From Thermococcus celer Vu 13 = JCM 8558 (GTDB lineage: Archaea; Methanobacteriota_B; Thermococci; Thermococcales; Thermococcaceae), in contig NZ_CP014854.1 in the NCBI RefSeq assembly GCF_002214365.1, positions 744,001 to 808,000 on the forward strand: a DNA stretch of 64,000 nt, given 5' to 3'. The stretch's first letter is position 1; each line of letters begins with the position of its first letter. Position numbers and translations under genes: made by a program. The notes under the pieces were generated by a model. It was not told the origin of the DNA and did not search any database. It saw only the letters and a list, made by a program, of their open reading frames with translations. This document shows, piece by piece, positions 52,996-63,223 of this stretch.

Positions 52996-53898
52996 ATGCG
53001 GATCATCCCCTTGGCCTCCGAGAGCCTCGGGGTCAGGAGCCTTGCCACCTTCGTCGAAGCGGGAGGGATAAGGGTCCTCATCGACCCTGGCGTGGCGCTG
53101 GGGCCGAAGAGGTACGGCCTTCCACCGGCGGGGGTCGAGCTTGAAACTCTGAGAAGGATGAGGCGGAAGCTCCAGGGCTACGCGCGGAGGGCTGACGTGG
53201 TAACGGTCTCCCACTACCACTACGACCACCACACGCCCTTCTTCGAGGGCCTCTACGAGAGCTCGAGCGAGGAGTTTGCACGGGAGATATACGCGGGTAA
53301 GCTCCTGTTCGTAAAGCACCCGCGCGAGAACATCAACTTCAGCCAGAGGAAGCGGGCCTGGGCCTTTCTCAAGAGGGCCGGGCCAATAGCCAGGGGTATC
53401 GAGTTCGCCGACGGGAGGAGTTTCGACCTCGGAGGCGTTACCCTCGAGGCCTCGCCCGCGGTTCCCCACGGCAGGGAGGGCTCGAAGCTCGGCTTCGTCG
53501 TGATGGTTCTCATAGACGACGGCTCCAGAAGGCTGATCCACGCGAGCGACATCCAGCTCCTCAACAGGAGATCCGTGGAATGGATAATCGATAAGGTTCC
53601 CGACGTTCTCATAACCGGCGGGCCGCCGACCTACCTCGGCAAGAGGGCCGAGGGGAGCTGGGAGACCGGGATCAAAAACCTAAACGAGATAATCCGCGAG
53701 ACGAATGCCGAGATAATCCTCGACCACCACATCGTCAGGGACAGGAGGTACCCGGAATTCTTCGAGGGGCTGGAGAAGAGGCCGGAGACCTTCGCGGGCT
53801 ATCTGAAGGTTGAGGACAGGCCCCTCGAGGCCTACAGAAGGGAGCTCCACGACATGGAGAGAGGGAAAGGGGTGGAACTGCCGTTCAGGCTACGTTGA
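52996..53898 (+). CDS. UPF0282 metallo-beta-lactamase-fold protein
   Basis: The 300-aa product has the MBL motif 'VTVSHYHYDHHTPFF' (H-x-H-x-D-H), later His in 'AVPHGREGSKLG', 'LIHASDIQ' and 'ILDHHIVRD', in the order of the UPF0282 archaeal family. It is probably a metal-dependent hydrolase of unknown substrate. ATG 52996 follows GGGGGAAATAAC; the frame opens at 52966. Confidence 0.9.
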   Translation: MRIIPLASESLGVRSLATFVEAGGIRVLIDPGVALGPKRYGLPPAGVELETLRRMRRKLQGYARRADVVTVSHYHYDHHTPFFEGLYESSSEEFAREIYAGKLLFVKHPRENINFSQRKRAWAFLKRAGPIARGIEFADGRSFDLGGVTLEASPAVPHGREGSKLGFVVMVLIDDGSRRLIHASDIQLLNRRSVEWIIDKVPDVLITGGPPTYLGKRAEGSWETGIKNLNEIIRETNAEIILDHHIVRDRRYPEFFEGLEKRPETFAGYLKVEDRPLEAYRRELHDMERGKGVELPFRLR

Positions 53899-54007
53899 CC
53901 TCGTGCCGTCATCTTCCGGAATCGTCCGGAGACCCACACCCTCTAACCGTCAAAATGAAGAAACCCTTAAATCGAGGGAATGAGAGGTTGTCTCAGGTGA
54001 GGGGGAA

Positions 54008-55180
54008 ATGCGGGACTTCTACATCGCCCACGAGGACGATATCAAAGCCGGAAAGACCACGGACGTTTACTTCATCAGAACGAGGAAGGTACTCGAGGAG
54101 AAGGGGATACACAGGAGGGTCTTCGCGGACGTGACGACCACGTCCCTTCCGCACGGCTGGAGATGGGGGGTCTTAGCCGGGATCGAGGAGGTCGCGAGGC
54201 TCCTCGAGGGACTGCCCGTAAACGTCTACGCCATGCCCGAGGGGACGGTATTCCACCCCTACGAGCCGGTTCTCCAGATTGAGGGTTACTACGAGGACTT
54301 CGGCATCTACGAGACGGCCTTACTCGGAATGCTCAGCCAGGCGAGCGGCATAGCGACGGCCGCCCTCAGAACCAAGATAGCCGCGAAGTTCAAGCCCGTC
54401 TACTCCTTCGGCATACGGCACATGCACCCGGCGATAGCGCCGATGATAGACCGCTCCGCTTTCATAGGCGGTTGCGACGGCGTTTCTGGAGTCTTGGGTG
54501 CTGAGATGATGGGGGAAAAGCCCGTTGGGACGATGCCCCACGCGCTCGTCCTCGTGGTCGGCGACCAGGTGAAGGCCTGGAGGTACTTCGACGAGGTCAT
54601 CGAACCCGAGGTCCCACGGACCGCCCTCGTTGACACCCTCTGCGACGAGAAGTTCGAGGCTTTAATGGCGGTTGAGGCGCTCGGTGAGAGGCTCAACGCG
54701 ATAAGGCTCGACACGCCAAGTTCAAGGAGGGGCAACTTCAGGCGCATAGTTGAGGAAGTCAGGTGGGAGCTTGATTTAAGGGGCTACGAGCACGTCAAAA
54801 TATTCCTCAGCGGGGGACTTGACGAGGAGAGCTTAAAGGAGCTTGCTGACGTTGCGGATGCCTTCGGCGTTGGAGGGAGCATAGCGTCGGCAAAGCCCGT
54901 TGACTTCTCGTTGGATATAGTCGAGGTCGAGGGGCAACCGATAACCAAACGTGGGAAGCTGAGCGGGCGGAAGCAGGTATACCGCTGCGAGAACGGCCAC
55001 TACCACCGAGTCCCCGCTGACAAAAAGCTCGAGCGCTGTCCGGTCTGCGGTGCGAGGGTCGAGCCCCTCTTAAAACCGCTCATTGAGAACGGTGAGATAG
55101 TGGCCGAACTCCCGAAGGCGCGGGAGATAAGGGGATACGTCCTCGAGCAGGCCGAGAAGTTCGGGTTGAGTCTGGAGTGA
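54008..55180 (+). CDS. pncB: Nicotinate phosphoribosyltransferase with C-terminal zinc ribbon
   Basis: The 390-aa protein starts 'MRDFYIAHEDDIKAGKTTDVYF' and has the phosphoribosyltransferase features 'FGIRHMHPAIAPMIDRSAFIGGCDG', 'IRLDTPSSRRGNFRRI' and 'IFLSGGLDEESLKELAD' and 'AFGVGGSIASAKPVDF'. The last 70 residues hold a Zn ribbon (C-x-N-G-H...C-x2-C). It salvages nicotinate to NaMN for NAD. Start follows GGTGAGGGGGAA. Confidence 0.93.
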   Translation: MRDFYIAHEDDIKAGKTTDVYFIRTRKVLEEKGIHRRVFADVTTTSLPHGWRWGVLAGIEEVARLLEGLPVNVYAMPEGTVFHPYEPVLQIEGYYEDFGIYETALLGMLSQASGIATAALRTKIAAKFKPVYSFGIRHMHPAIAPMIDRSAFIGGCDGVSGVLGAEMMGEKPVGTMPHALVLVVGDQVKAWRYFDEVIEPEVPRTALVDTLCDEKFEALMAVEALGERLNAIRLDTPSSRRGNFRRIVEEVRWELDLRGYEHVKIFLSGGLDEESLKELADVADAFGVGGSIASAKPVDFSLDIVEVEGQPITKRGKLSGRKQVYRCENGHYHRVPADKKLERCPVCGARVEPLLKPLIENGEIVAELPKAREIRGYVLEQAEKFGLSLE

Positions 55181-55297
55181 GAACCGCGGGGATTCTTTTT
55201 CACTTATTCTTAAATGTTCTTACGGGGTGCTCACGTTTATAGAGAAGGTTCGCGAAGGATTACGGGAGAAGATGAGAAAGGAAACCGAAAAAGGCCA

Positions 55298-55507
<210 letters not shown>

Positions 55508-55631
55508 TCACCGGATTTAGATGAACCCAGGGGAATATAAACTTTTCGTCGGAAAAAGAGCCCTATAGGGTGAAGATCCGGGTAAGAAGGAAGGACGTGG
55601 CCCCTTGATGAACAAAAATCGACAGGATGGG

Positions 55632-56165
55632 TCAGAGAAGCCCCAGCTTCTTTTTGTACTCCTCGCTTACCATGTCCGGGTTCCAGGGTGGGTCGAAGGT
55701 CAGCTCTATCTCCGCGTCCTTAACCCCTGGGATCTCGAGTATCTTGTCCTCCACCGCCCTGAGGATCCACATGGTGAGCGGGCAACCGGGGGTGGTCATG
55801 GTCATCTTTATGTAGACCGTGTTGTCCGGCCTTATCTTGAGCTCGTATATAAGCCCCAGGTTGACGACGTCGATCCCTATCTCGGGGTCTATGACCTCCT
55901 TGAGCTTTTCAAGTATCATCTCCTCCGTGAGCTGAACGTTTTCCTCGTTTCCTTCCCTCCGCCTCTCGCGGTCTATGGTTATCATGCCGACCCCTTCGAG
56001 TTTCCCTATCTCCGAATGGAGCTTTATGAGCACGTCGTCGATGTTGGGGGTGTCCTTTGCGAGCGTTACCCTCACGTTGCCCTCCCCATCAACCTCAACG
56101 GATTTCACGAACTTCTCGTCAACGGTCTCCCTGATGACCCTCTCAACTTCCTCCTTTGTTACCAT
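55632..56165 (-). CDS. Iron-sulfur assembly MIP18/SufT-family protein
   Basis: The 177-aa protein has the DUF59 core 'LKEVIDPEIGIDVVNLGLIYELKI' and 'MTMTTPGCPLTMWILRAVEDKI' with the conserved Cys. An extra N-terminal region of about 75 residues ('VTKEEVERVIRETVDEKFVKSVEVDGEGNVRV') looks like a second alpha/beta module. It helps Fe-S cluster maturation. ATG 56165 follows GGTGGTGATT; the frame extends to 56174. Confidence 0.9.
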   Translation of the reverse strand: MVTKEEVERVIRETVDEKFVKSVEVDGEGNVRVTLAKDTPNIDDVLIKLHSEIGKLEGVGMITIDRERRREGNEENVQLTEEMILEKLKEVIDPEIGIDVVNLGLIYELKIRPDNTVYIKMTMTTPGCPLTMWILRAVEDKILEIPGVKDAEIELTFDPPWNPDMVSEEYKKKLGLL

Positions 56166-56226
56166 AATCACCACCCGAGTGGAGTTCAGGGAGACACATT
56201 TAAACCTTTTGGGTCAGAAATGAGTA

Positions 56227-56967
56227 TCAATCGGAGAGGATATCGAGTATCAGCCTCTCCGCCATCTCGGGGGTTAAAGCCCTCGCGCGGAGCTCCCTGA
56301 GGACGCGCTGAATGCCGAACCTCTTTATGGAAGGCGCCTCCCTCGCGGCCCTCCTCAACAGGGGACAGCCAAAGTGGAGGTCGTATTTTCCCCCGATGAT
56401 ACCTATCGCCTCCCCCTTGTCCATCGCCAGAAACGCGGGAAGGTTGAGGGTTACCAGATCGTTCTTTTGGTATATCGAGATGAGGCCCGAGCTCAGCAGG
56501 TCGCCCGAGGCGACAATCTTCACCCCCTTCTCTCTTGCGTAGTCCTCAACGGCCCGCATAACCATCGCATGGCAGCGGCCGCAGATCGGCGCCTTCTTCC
56601 TTATCTGGGCCTCCATTTCGTCCATGTAACCGGGCACATCAACGAGAACCGCCCCCCACTCCTTCGCCCTGGCTAGAACATCTTCCCCCATCTGGGGGAG
56701 CTTCGCCATAATCGGAATCGCATCGAAACCGGCCCAGCGGAGAATTTTGAGCGTCGCGGTGCTGTCGGAGCCGGCCGAGAAGGCCACGACCACCTTAACA
56801 CCAACCGGCGAGCGGTCGAACTCCTTTCCACTGAGACGGTACTCCAGGAGGCTCCTCAGGCGGGAGTAGGCTTTCTCGCCGATGTCTTCCCTAACCCCCT
56901 CGAGGGCCTCGAGGTTGTACTCGAGCCTGTACCTCTTGACGAAGTCGTCTCCAACGGGGGCTATCAT
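56227..56967 (-). CDS. PP-loop ATP pyrophosphatase family protein
   Basis: The 246-aa product has a PP-loop variant 'VVAFSAGSDSTATLKIL' (S-A-G-S-D-S for S-G-G-x-D-S), 'ICGRCHAMVMRAVEDYAREKG' with a C-x2-C pair, 'VASGDLLSSGL' and a late 'FGCPLLRRA'. It is an adenine-nucleotide alpha hydrolase that adenylates a substrate before sulfur or amide transfer; the substrate is unknown. Divergent from bpsA. Confidence 0.85.
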   Translation of the reverse strand: MIAPVGDDFVKRYRLEYNLEALEGVREDIGEKAYSRLRSLLEYRLSGKEFDRSPVGVKVVVAFSAGSDSTATLKILRWAGFDAIPIMAKLPQMGEDVLARAKEWGAVLVDVPGYMDEMEAQIRKKAPICGRCHAMVMRAVEDYAREKGVKIVASGDLLSSGLISIYQKNDLVTLNLPAFLAMDKGEAIGIIGGKYDLHFGCPLLRRAAREAPSIKRFGIQRVLRELRARALTPEMAERLILDILSD

Positions 56968-57072
56968 GGGGGTCGGGAGGAAAGCCAGCCTATTAAACCT
57001 TCCGCCGGGAAAACCTTAAAAGAGGCCCGTCCTAACCCCGTTCACGAACGAATACTTCTGGAGGTGCTTGCG

Positions 57073-58128
57073 ATGAGGGGGATAGTTGAGAGGGTCAGGG
57101 AGAAGACGAGCATTCCGGTTTACGAGAGAACCGTTGAGAACGTTTTGAGCGCGATTCTGGCGAGCGGCGACGTCTGGCGCATCGTCGACCTCAGTGAGGA
57201 GCCCCTTCCCCTCGTGGTCGCGGTCATCACGGCGCTCCACGAGATGGGTTACGTGGCCTTCGAGGGCTCCAGCGTCGTTCTCACTCAGAGCGGTAAGAAG
57301 CTGGTGGAGAAGTACGGAATCGGGGCGAGGAGGGACTACACCTGCGCCCACTGCAGGGGCAAGACCGTTGAGCTTGACGCCTTCAGGGACCTGCTCGAGG
57401 AGTTCAGGGAGATAGTTAAGGACAGGCCGCAACCGAAGCACGACTTCGACCAGGCCTACGTCACCCCGGAGACGACCGTGGCGAGGATAGCGCTGATGCA
57501 CACCCGTGGCGACCTCGAGAACAGGGAGATCTTCGTCCTCGGCGACGACGACCTGACGAGCGTGGCGCTCATGCTCTCCGGTTTGCCGAAGAGGATAGCC
57601 GTCCTCGACATAGACGAGCGCCTCGTGAGGTTCATCGAGAGAACCGCCGACGAGCTCGGTTACTCCAACATAGAGACCTTCACCTTCGACCTCAGGGAGC
57701 CGCTCCCGGACTACGCGCTCCACAGGTTCGACACCTTCATCACCGACCCGCCTGAGACGGTCGAGGCCATAAGGGCCTTCATCGGAAGGGGGATAGCGAC
57801 GCTCAAGGGACCGGGTTGCGCGGGCTACTTCGGGATAACGAGGCGCGAGAGCTCGCTCGACAAGTGGCGGGAGATTCAGAGGCTCCTCCTCAACGAGTTT
57901 GGCGTCGTCATCACCGACATCATCCGGAACTTCAACGAGTACGTCAACTGGGGTTACGAGGAGGAGACGAGGGCCTGGAGGCTTCTGCCTGTCAAGGTCA
58001 AGCCATCGTACAACTGGTACAAGAGCTACATGTTCAGGATCCAGACGCTTGAAGGCTCGAAGGGCTTCGAGGACAGGATAACCGTCGGCGACGAGCTCTA
58101 CAACGACGAAGAGGCCTCAACCACATGA
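57073..58128 (+). CDS. bpsA: N4-bis(aminopropyl)spermidine synthase
   Basis: The 351-aa enzyme has an N-terminal winged helix, a C-x2-C zinc-like pair ('CAHC'), the signature 'FVLGDDDLTSVALM' (G-D-D-D) and 'TFITDPPETVEAI' (D-P-P-E). These are hallmarks of branched-chain polyamine synthase. It adds aminopropyl groups to spermidine to make the thermophile-specific branched polyamine. ATG 57073 follows GGAGGTGCTTGCG. Confidence 0.95.
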   Translation: MRGIVERVREKTSIPVYERTVENVLSAILASGDVWRIVDLSEEPLPLVVAVITALHEMGYVAFEGSSVVLTQSGKKLVEKYGIGARRDYTCAHCRGKTVELDAFRDLLEEFREIVKDRPQPKHDFDQAYVTPETTVARIALMHTRGDLENREIFVLGDDDLTSVALMLSGLPKRIAVLDIDERLVRFIERTADELGYSNIETFTFDLREPLPDYALHRFDTFITDPPETVEAIRAFIGRGIATLKGPGCAGYFGITRRESSLDKWREIQRLLLNEFGVVITDIIRNFNEYVNWGYEEETRAWRLLPVKVKPSYNWYKSYMFRIQTLEGSKGFEDRITVGDELYNDEEASTT

Positions 58129-58168
58129 GAGATGTAAAACCTAAAAACTCAAAAAGCTGAAACGAGGG

Positions 58169-59941
58169 TTACCTCCGCTTTTTCTTCTTCCCGCGTTCCC
58201 TTTCCCTCACTACGAAGGCCACCAGCGCTATGAGGGCAATCCCTGCACCGATGTAAACGTAAGCGGTCCCATCGTTACCTTCGGTGCTTTTCACCGCCTC
58301 AAAGCCCTTCACGGCACGGGCCTCTATCGCTAAGGCATTCTTTCCCGGATAGAGCACCACGTAGCCGTCGAGGTTTTCGATTTCCGCGGTGTCGTTCGAG
58401 CTTCCCACGTACCTCGAACCCTTAATCAGCAGGAACGTCGCGTTGGCGAGTTCAACTCCGCCACCGCTCACCCTCGGCTCGGGGATGTCCGCGTAGAGGA
58501 CGCTCCTGAGGAAAGAGACGCCCTTGGAGTAGGGGGTGGTGTTCGTCAGTCCCGCTTCCTCCAGCGCCCAGACCGCCTTCGCAGTCGAGGTCAACCCGGC
58601 GATCGAGCCCTGGGTGTAGGGGAAGGCACCGTTCGGGTACTGCCTTTCGCCGAGGAGCCGGAGGGTCTCGTTGAGCTCCCTTTCCATGCCGAAGTCCTTG
58701 AAGACGAGGAGGGCGTAGGCGAGGTAGTAGGTCGGGACGTTGTAGTAAACAGGATTGCCGGTCTTCGGGTCCTTCGTTGAGGTCATCCAGGTGAGGTTCC
58801 CGGAGAGGTAGCCCAGCGAGGCGTCGTAGTCGTATGTAACGTTCAGGCTCCTGAGAACCCACACCACGTACTCCGTGTTGTAGAAGTCCCCCCAGACGCC
58901 GTCCCGCGAGACCTTCAGGAGGTAGGCCACCTCGCCCGAGTAGTCCTTCCCGAGGGAGGCCTTCACCCGGGCGAGCTCGGCGACCTGCCAGGGGAGCATC
59001 CCGGAGTAGTTGGAGGGGAGCCGGGGCGTTTCGTTGCAGAGGAGGTAATAGTCAGCCAGAACGGCCTTCTCCCAGTTCGTCCCCGGGGTTATCCTGTCGA
59101 GGTACGGGCAGGCGATGGCCCTCAGGCCCTCGAAACCGTTTATCTGGGAAACGCTCAGCAGGTCGAGGACGCGGTAGTGGAGGGTCCCCCAGAAACCGAA
59201 GTGCTCCCTCTCAAGCAGTTCCCTCCGGTAATCCTCCTTCCCGGTTGCGTAGAGGGCCATCGCCGTGGCCACCGTGGAGTTGAAGTCCCCGCTGAGCTCG
59301 ACCCTCTCCCCGAGGTAGGCAAGTGCAAAGGCGCGGTAGGCCTTCAGGTCACCGGAAGGGTTCATCTTTTTGAGTTCGTCCTTTTTACCGAGGGCGAGGT
59401 AGCCGAATATTCTATCCGCGTCCGTTTTTGGCTCCGCATCCATCAGCCAGCCTTCCCCGCGGTTTACGGCCTCTTTAACCTGCTTTTTGAAGCCGGTCAG
59501 GTTCGCGTTGATGTACCCGCCCTTAAGGAACTCCCCGAGCGCGATGACGGCCAGCGCCGTTCCGGTGTAGTCCTCCCACGAGCCGTCCGGGTTCTGTTTG
59601 TATATTAACCAGTACGCGGCGTCGTTGAGAACATCCCTGTAACGCCCCCTCGCCACGTTCTCGCCGCGCATGAGGGCCAGCATCGCCATTGCCGTGTACT
59701 TGGCCATGTGCGTTTCCCCGCGGGAAACCCCCCACGAATCGAAGGGAGTCCTCATCTGGAGGAGCCACTCGCATCCCTCGAGAACCCGGGCGTAGTCCCC
59801 GGTCCTGTACAGGGCGAGAACCGCGAAGGCGGTATCCGGAACGGTGGGGCTGTAAACGTAGGGCTCGATTTTAGCACTTCCGGCAGGGAATGATAATCCG
59901 ATGAGCATGATTACAAGGATCGCCGCAAGAACCCGCTTCAT
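58169..59941 (-). CDS. Membrane-anchored secreted alpha/alpha-toroid repeat protein
   Basis: The 590-aa protein has a signal peptide (about 1-24), then many alpha/alpha repeats of the terpene-cyclase/prenyltransferase type ('YKQNPDGSWEDYTGTALAVIALGEFL', 'QYPNGAFPYTQGSIAGLTSTAKAVWALEEAG'). A small beta domain follows, then a C-terminal membrane segment ('YVYIGAGIALIALVAFVV') and a basic tail. The DCTAE/DxDD cyclase motif is not seen. It is probably a surface binding or scaffolding protein. ATG 59941 follows GAGGTGGTTGGG. It lies 43 bp downstream of the protease gene on the same strand. Confidence 0.78.
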   Translation of the reverse strand: MKRVLAAILVIMLIGLSFPAGSAKIEPYVYSPTVPDTAFAVLALYRTGDYARVLEGCEWLLQMRTPFDSWGVSRGETHMAKYTAMAMLALMRGENVARGRYRDVLNDAAYWLIYKQNPDGSWEDYTGTALAVIALGEFLKGGYINANLTGFKKQVKEAVNRGEGWLMDAEPKTDADRIFGYLALGKKDELKKMNPSGDLKAYRAFALAYLGERVELSGDFNSTVATAMALYATGKEDYRRELLEREHFGFWGTLHYRVLDLLSVSQINGFEGLRAIACPYLDRITPGTNWEKAVLADYYLLCNETPRLPSNYSGMLPWQVAELARVKASLGKDYSGEVAYLLKVSRDGVWGDFYNTEYVVWVLRSLNVTYDYDASLGYLSGNLTWMTSTKDPKTGNPVYYNVPTYYLAYALLVFKDFGMERELNETLRLLGERQYPNGAFPYTQGSIAGLTSTAKAVWALEEAGLTNTTPYSKGVSFLRSVLYADIPEPRVSGGGVELANATFLLIKGSRYVGSSNDTAEIENLDGYVVLYPGKNALAIEARAVKGFEAVKSTEGNDGTAYVYIGAGIALIALVAFVVRERERGKKKKRR

Positions 59942-59984
59942 CCCAACCACCTCAAAAGGGGAAAGAAAAGGGGATTAAAAACCT

Positions 59985-61964
59985 TCAGCCGTAGTAGACG
60001 ACGGCCTTGAGCTGGTAGTCCGCCCAGCCGTAGGTGCTGTAGGCGTAGACGAGGAACGTCCAGGTTCCCGGGGCGGGGTTGGCGTACTCGACGTGCTCGT
60101 AGCTGTTGCTCGACGTGGACCTGTCAACGAGGTTGCCGTTGGGGTCGTAGAGGTAGAGGTCGAGGTCGTTGTAGGAAGTATCGAAGGTCAGGTCACCGGT
60201 TATCTTGGTGGCACCGCTGTTGACGTTCATGGTGAAGGTGTCGCTGGTGTCCCAGTAGTCGTTAACGGAGCCGGTGAAGGTCTGGGTGTCGGTGGTCGGG
60301 GTTGGGTTCGGGTTGGGGTTTGGATTCGGGTTGCCGCCGCCGGACTGGCTGAGGCTCCCGTCGCTGACGACGTCGACCTGGTAGTTCGCCGCGCCCTTGT
60401 AGCTGACGACCTTGACCGTCCAGGTTCCGGCGGTCGGGTTGTAGTAGCCGACCTTCTCGAAGCCGTAGTAGGCGGTGTAGGAGTAGTCAACCTCGTTCCC
60501 GTTGGGGTCGTAGAGGTAGAGGTCGATGTCGCTCGAGCCCGTGTCCCAGTAGAGGGTGGCGGTCACGAAGGTGGCGCCGCTGACGTCGAAGGTGTGGGTG
60601 GCGCTTCCCTTGTCGGCGACGGAGCCGGTGAAGGTGAGCTTGGCGTAGTCGTCGTACTTGATGGCCTTGTAGACGTTCACCCTACCCGCACCGTAGGCGA
60701 TGTCCGCTATCTCCTTGGGGGCGACTATGTCGGCGGTCTCGATGAGGGCGGTCTTCACCTTGTCCGGGGTCCAGCTCGGGTGGGCCTGGAGGATGAGCGC
60801 GGCAACGCCCGAAACGTGCGGGGTGGCCATGCTGGTTCCAGAGGCCTTGGTGTAGTAGTCGTTTATCGGGGTGCCCATGCTGGTTCCGCTGGCGCGCGGG
60901 GCTATGATGTCAACGCCGGGGGCGACGACTTCCGGCTTGAGCCTTCCGTCCGCGGTCGGTCCCCTGCTGGAGAAGCTGGCGATGTTGTCGTTGCTGTCAA
61001 CTGCACCGACGGTTATGACCTTGCTCGCGGCGGCGGGTGAGCCGACGGTGTAGGTGTTCGGCCCGCTGTTGCCGGCGGCGACGCAGACTACTATACCGGC
61101 GTCCCAGGCGTTGTTGACGGCCTGACTGAGGGAGTCGGTTCCGTCGGAGCTCTGGGAGGAGCCGAGGGAGAGGTTGATGACCCTTATCCCGTACTTGTCC
61201 TTGTTCTGGACGACCCAGTCAACACCCGCGATGATGGTGGAGACGCTTCCCGAACCGTCGGCACCGAGAACCTTGACGCCGACGAGCTTCGCGCCGGGGG
61301 CGACGCCTATGTACTGGGAGTTAACGCTGCCGGTTCCGGCAACGATACCCGCAACGTGGGTTCCGTGTCCCTGGTCATCGTAGGGGGTCGACCTGCCGTT
61401 GACGGCGTCGTACCAGCCTATGACCTTGCCCTTCAGATCGGGGTGGTTCGCGTCTATACCCGTATCGACGATGGCAACCACCACACCGCTTCCGTCGTAG
61501 CCGAGGGAGTTCCAGACGGTATCGGCCCCTATCTGGGAGACGGAAGTGGCGTCGTCAACCTGAACCTTGTAATCCTCCTGTATGAACTTTATGCCCGAGA
61601 CCCTTGTGTTACCGAAGTAACCCGTGTCTATCATGCCCGCGATCAGCAGAAGGTCCCTGGCCTTTATTTTAACCGCGACAGCAGGGATTATCTTGTAGGA
61701 GTACTTGACCTGGGCGCCCATGAGCCTCAGTACCTTAACCGCCCTGTCCCTGTCTCCGTAGCTCCCGAACATTATGACGGTGTCCACTTCCTGGTTCCAG
61801 TTCATCCTCTGGACTTTCTTGAACAGTCCCGGGGTCAGCAGTCCGTAGTTCTTCTGCTGAACCGCGTTGTTCCTGACAACCGGTTTTACGGGTGCCGCAA
61901 GGGCCGTTCCGGCCAGAAGACCCACGAGCACCAGTGCCAGCACCACAGCACCTAACCTCTTCAT
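59985..61964 (-). CDS. Secreted subtilisin-like serine protease (Tk-SP type)
   Basis: The 659-aa precursor has a signal peptide (1-23), an N-propeptide with a beta-alpha I9-like fold (about 45-135), then the S8 domain with D167 ('AIVDTGID'), H203 ('GHGTHVAG'), oxyanion N299 ('AAGNSGP') and S378 ('GTSMATPHV'). Two bacterial pre-peptidase C-terminal-type domains follow (about 440-535 and 555-659), split by an N-P repeat linker. Length and order match Tk-SP (663 aa) of T. kodakarensis. Three inverted repeats lie upstream. Confidence 0.96.
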   Translation of the reverse strand: MKRLGAVVLALVLVGLLAGTALAAPVKPVVRNNAVQQKNYGLLTPGLFKKVQRMNWNQEVDTVIMFGSYGDRDRAVKVLRLMGAQVKYSYKIIPAVAVKIKARDLLLIAGMIDTGYFGNTRVSGIKFIQEDYKVQVDDATSVSQIGADTVWNSLGYDGSGVVVAIVDTGIDANHPDLKGKVIGWYDAVNGRSTPYDDQGHGTHVAGIVAGTGSVNSQYIGVAPGAKLVGVKVLGADGSGSVSTIIAGVDWVVQNKDKYGIRVINLSLGSSQSSDGTDSLSQAVNNAWDAGIVVCVAAGNSGPNTYTVGSPAAASKVITVGAVDSNDNIASFSSRGPTADGRLKPEVVAPGVDIIAPRASGTSMGTPINDYYTKASGTSMATPHVSGVAALILQAHPSWTPDKVKTALIETADIVAPKEIADIAYGAGRVNVYKAIKYDDYAKLTFTGSVADKGSATHTFDVSGATFVTATLYWDTGSSDIDLYLYDPNGNEVDYSYTAYYGFEKVGYYNPTAGTWTVKVVSYKGAANYQVDVVSDGSLSQSGGGNPNPNPNPNPTPTTDTQTFTGSVNDYWDTSDTFTMNVNSGATKITGDLTFDTSYNDLDLYLYDPNGNLVDRSTSSNSYEHVEYANPAPGTWTFLVYAYSTYGWADYQLKAVVYYG

Positions 61965-61985
61965 TCCAGTACCCTCCTATCCAAC

Positions 61986-62004
61986 ATGTCCCATATCGGG
62001 ACAT
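61986..62004. promoter_or_regulatory. Inverted repeat at the protease promoter
   Basis: ATGTCCC-ATATC-GGGACAT is a perfect repeat (7-bp arms, 5-bp spacer), framed by outer arms TATCCAA (61978-61984) and TTGGATA (62018-62024). A TATA-like TTTTTAATG (minus strand, about 62033-62025) lies 25 bp upstream, so the repeat sits on the expected start site. A repressor operator is inferred. Confidence 0.55.
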
Positions 62005-62063
62005 CGAAGTACTGATATTGGATACATTAAAAAGTTTACGCAACAGTGTTTCTTCCATTTATA

Positions 62064-62101
62064 TACATTACAGTAATGTACATCTTTATGTAACATAAAG
62101 A
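62064..62101. repeat. Two further inverted repeats upstream of the protease gene
   Basis: TACATTAC-A-GTAATGTA (62064-62080) is a perfect repeat around one base. Two bases later TCTTTATG-TAA-CATAAAGA (62083-62101) is a second perfect repeat. Both lie upstream of the protease TATA element, where an activator could bind. Confidence 0.5.
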
Positions 62102-62400
62102 AGCCAACTCCGTTTCATAAATTTCAGCAAACGACACAATTCCTTAATGCCCGGTCACCCAAAACCATCAACGATGAACGATAAGCGCCCGTTTCAGCAG
62201 TTAATTAGGACGATAAAAATATAACGTAGGGTAATGTTTGAAACCCACAAAGTTGGGGATAAGATGGTGAATATCGACATAATGGACATCAACCCGTGGC
62301 TCGGAGGGGTCCAATTAACCCCATCCCTAAACGCGAAATTGTCATGAGGAGGTGTAACATTAAGCGGAAAAGCATTAAATACCAAAACATAGCATGGAAC
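62102..62400. other. Intergenic region before the TauE paralogue, with a possible short remnant
   Basis: No intact gene. A 27-codon frame at 62264-62347 ('MVNIDIMDINPWLGG' onward) recalls the N-terminus of an archaeal AAA-ATPase family ('INPWW'), but stops after 27 codons, so it may be a remnant. A TATA-like AAAATATAA at 62215-62223 precedes it and CATTAAATACC (62373-62383) precedes the TauE gene. Confidence 0.4.
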
Positions 62401-63129
62401 ATGAGGACGCTCCTTATAGCACTTCTCTCTTTTGGAGGGGGATTCATAGGCTCCATGATGAGCGGAGGGAGTATGGTAATCCTTTCAATTCTCACCTTCG
62501 CCGGGCTCCCCATAAAAGAAGCCGTTGGGATCCTGAAGGTCGTCATAGCGGCCCTAACCTTCGTATCCACACTCACCTACTTTAGAGGTGGAGCGCTCGA
62601 TGTTAAGCTTGCGCCACTCTTGACGATCTCGTCAATTTTTGGCGCATTTATCGGGACCTCACTTTTTCTATCCCTTTCTCAGGAACTGGCTAATTTCATA
62701 GCTGCTGCACTCCTGCTGGCGGGGATGTACTTCACCGTAAGATTCAAGCCGGGAAGTGAGGGCAAGCATGGAAGGAAGAGTAAAGCGGAGATCTCAATAG
62801 TGGGGCTGCTCATAGGGGCCTACATTGGGATCCTCGGAATAGCATCCACCCTGGTGGTTATCTCAGCCCTGGAGATATTCTTCAGGCTGGACATACTCAA
62901 GGCAAATGGAACCGCGAAAATGATAATCTTCCTGAATAATACAATGGCGGCACTCAACTATGGACTGAAGGGAAGCCTGGATTACTCCATGATGTGGCCC
63001 ATTCTGATCCCCGTGATGGTGGGTTCGTGGCTGGGGGCCAAAAGCGCTTTAAGGATGGGGAGCGAGAAGCTCAGGATCGTTTTTATCGCGATAGGAGCTC
63101 TAACGCTTTTGAGGATACTCTTTGGATGA
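62401..63129 (+). CDS. TauE/SafE-family anion transporter (paralogue 2)
   Basis: The 242-aa membrane protein aligns along its length with the product at 23340-24077 ('GGGFIGSMMSGGSMVILSILTFAGLP', 'GAYIGILGIASTLVVISALE'). The frame opens at 62296, but ATG 62401 matches the paralogue's start and lies about 25 bp after CATTAAATAC with no ribosome site, so it is probably leaderless. Function: likely export of sulfite or a related anion. Confidence 0.85.
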   Translation: MRTLLIALLSFGGGFIGSMMSGGSMVILSILTFAGLPIKEAVGILKVVIAALTFVSTLTYFRGGALDVKLAPLLTISSIFGAFIGTSLFLSLSQELANFIAAALLLAGMYFTVRFKPGSEGKHGRKSKAEISIVGLLIGAYIGILGIASTLVVISALEIFFRLDILKANGTAKMIIFLNNTMAALNYGLKGSLDYSMMWPILIPVMVGSWLGAKSALRMGSEKLRIVFIAIGALTLLRILFG

Positions 63130-63223
63130 GGGAGGGTTTGAACCGGATTATCCGCCTAAAATCTTAAGTTTCACCGTCCCCCTCATGGGGTCGGCTGGAA
63201 GTTTAACCTGTCTTTCCCATGGT

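Noticed and set aside
60093-61040. 315-codon plus-strand open frame rich in Val/Gly
   Set aside because: Antisense to the subtilase C-terminal region; repetitive composition mirrors the protease codons.
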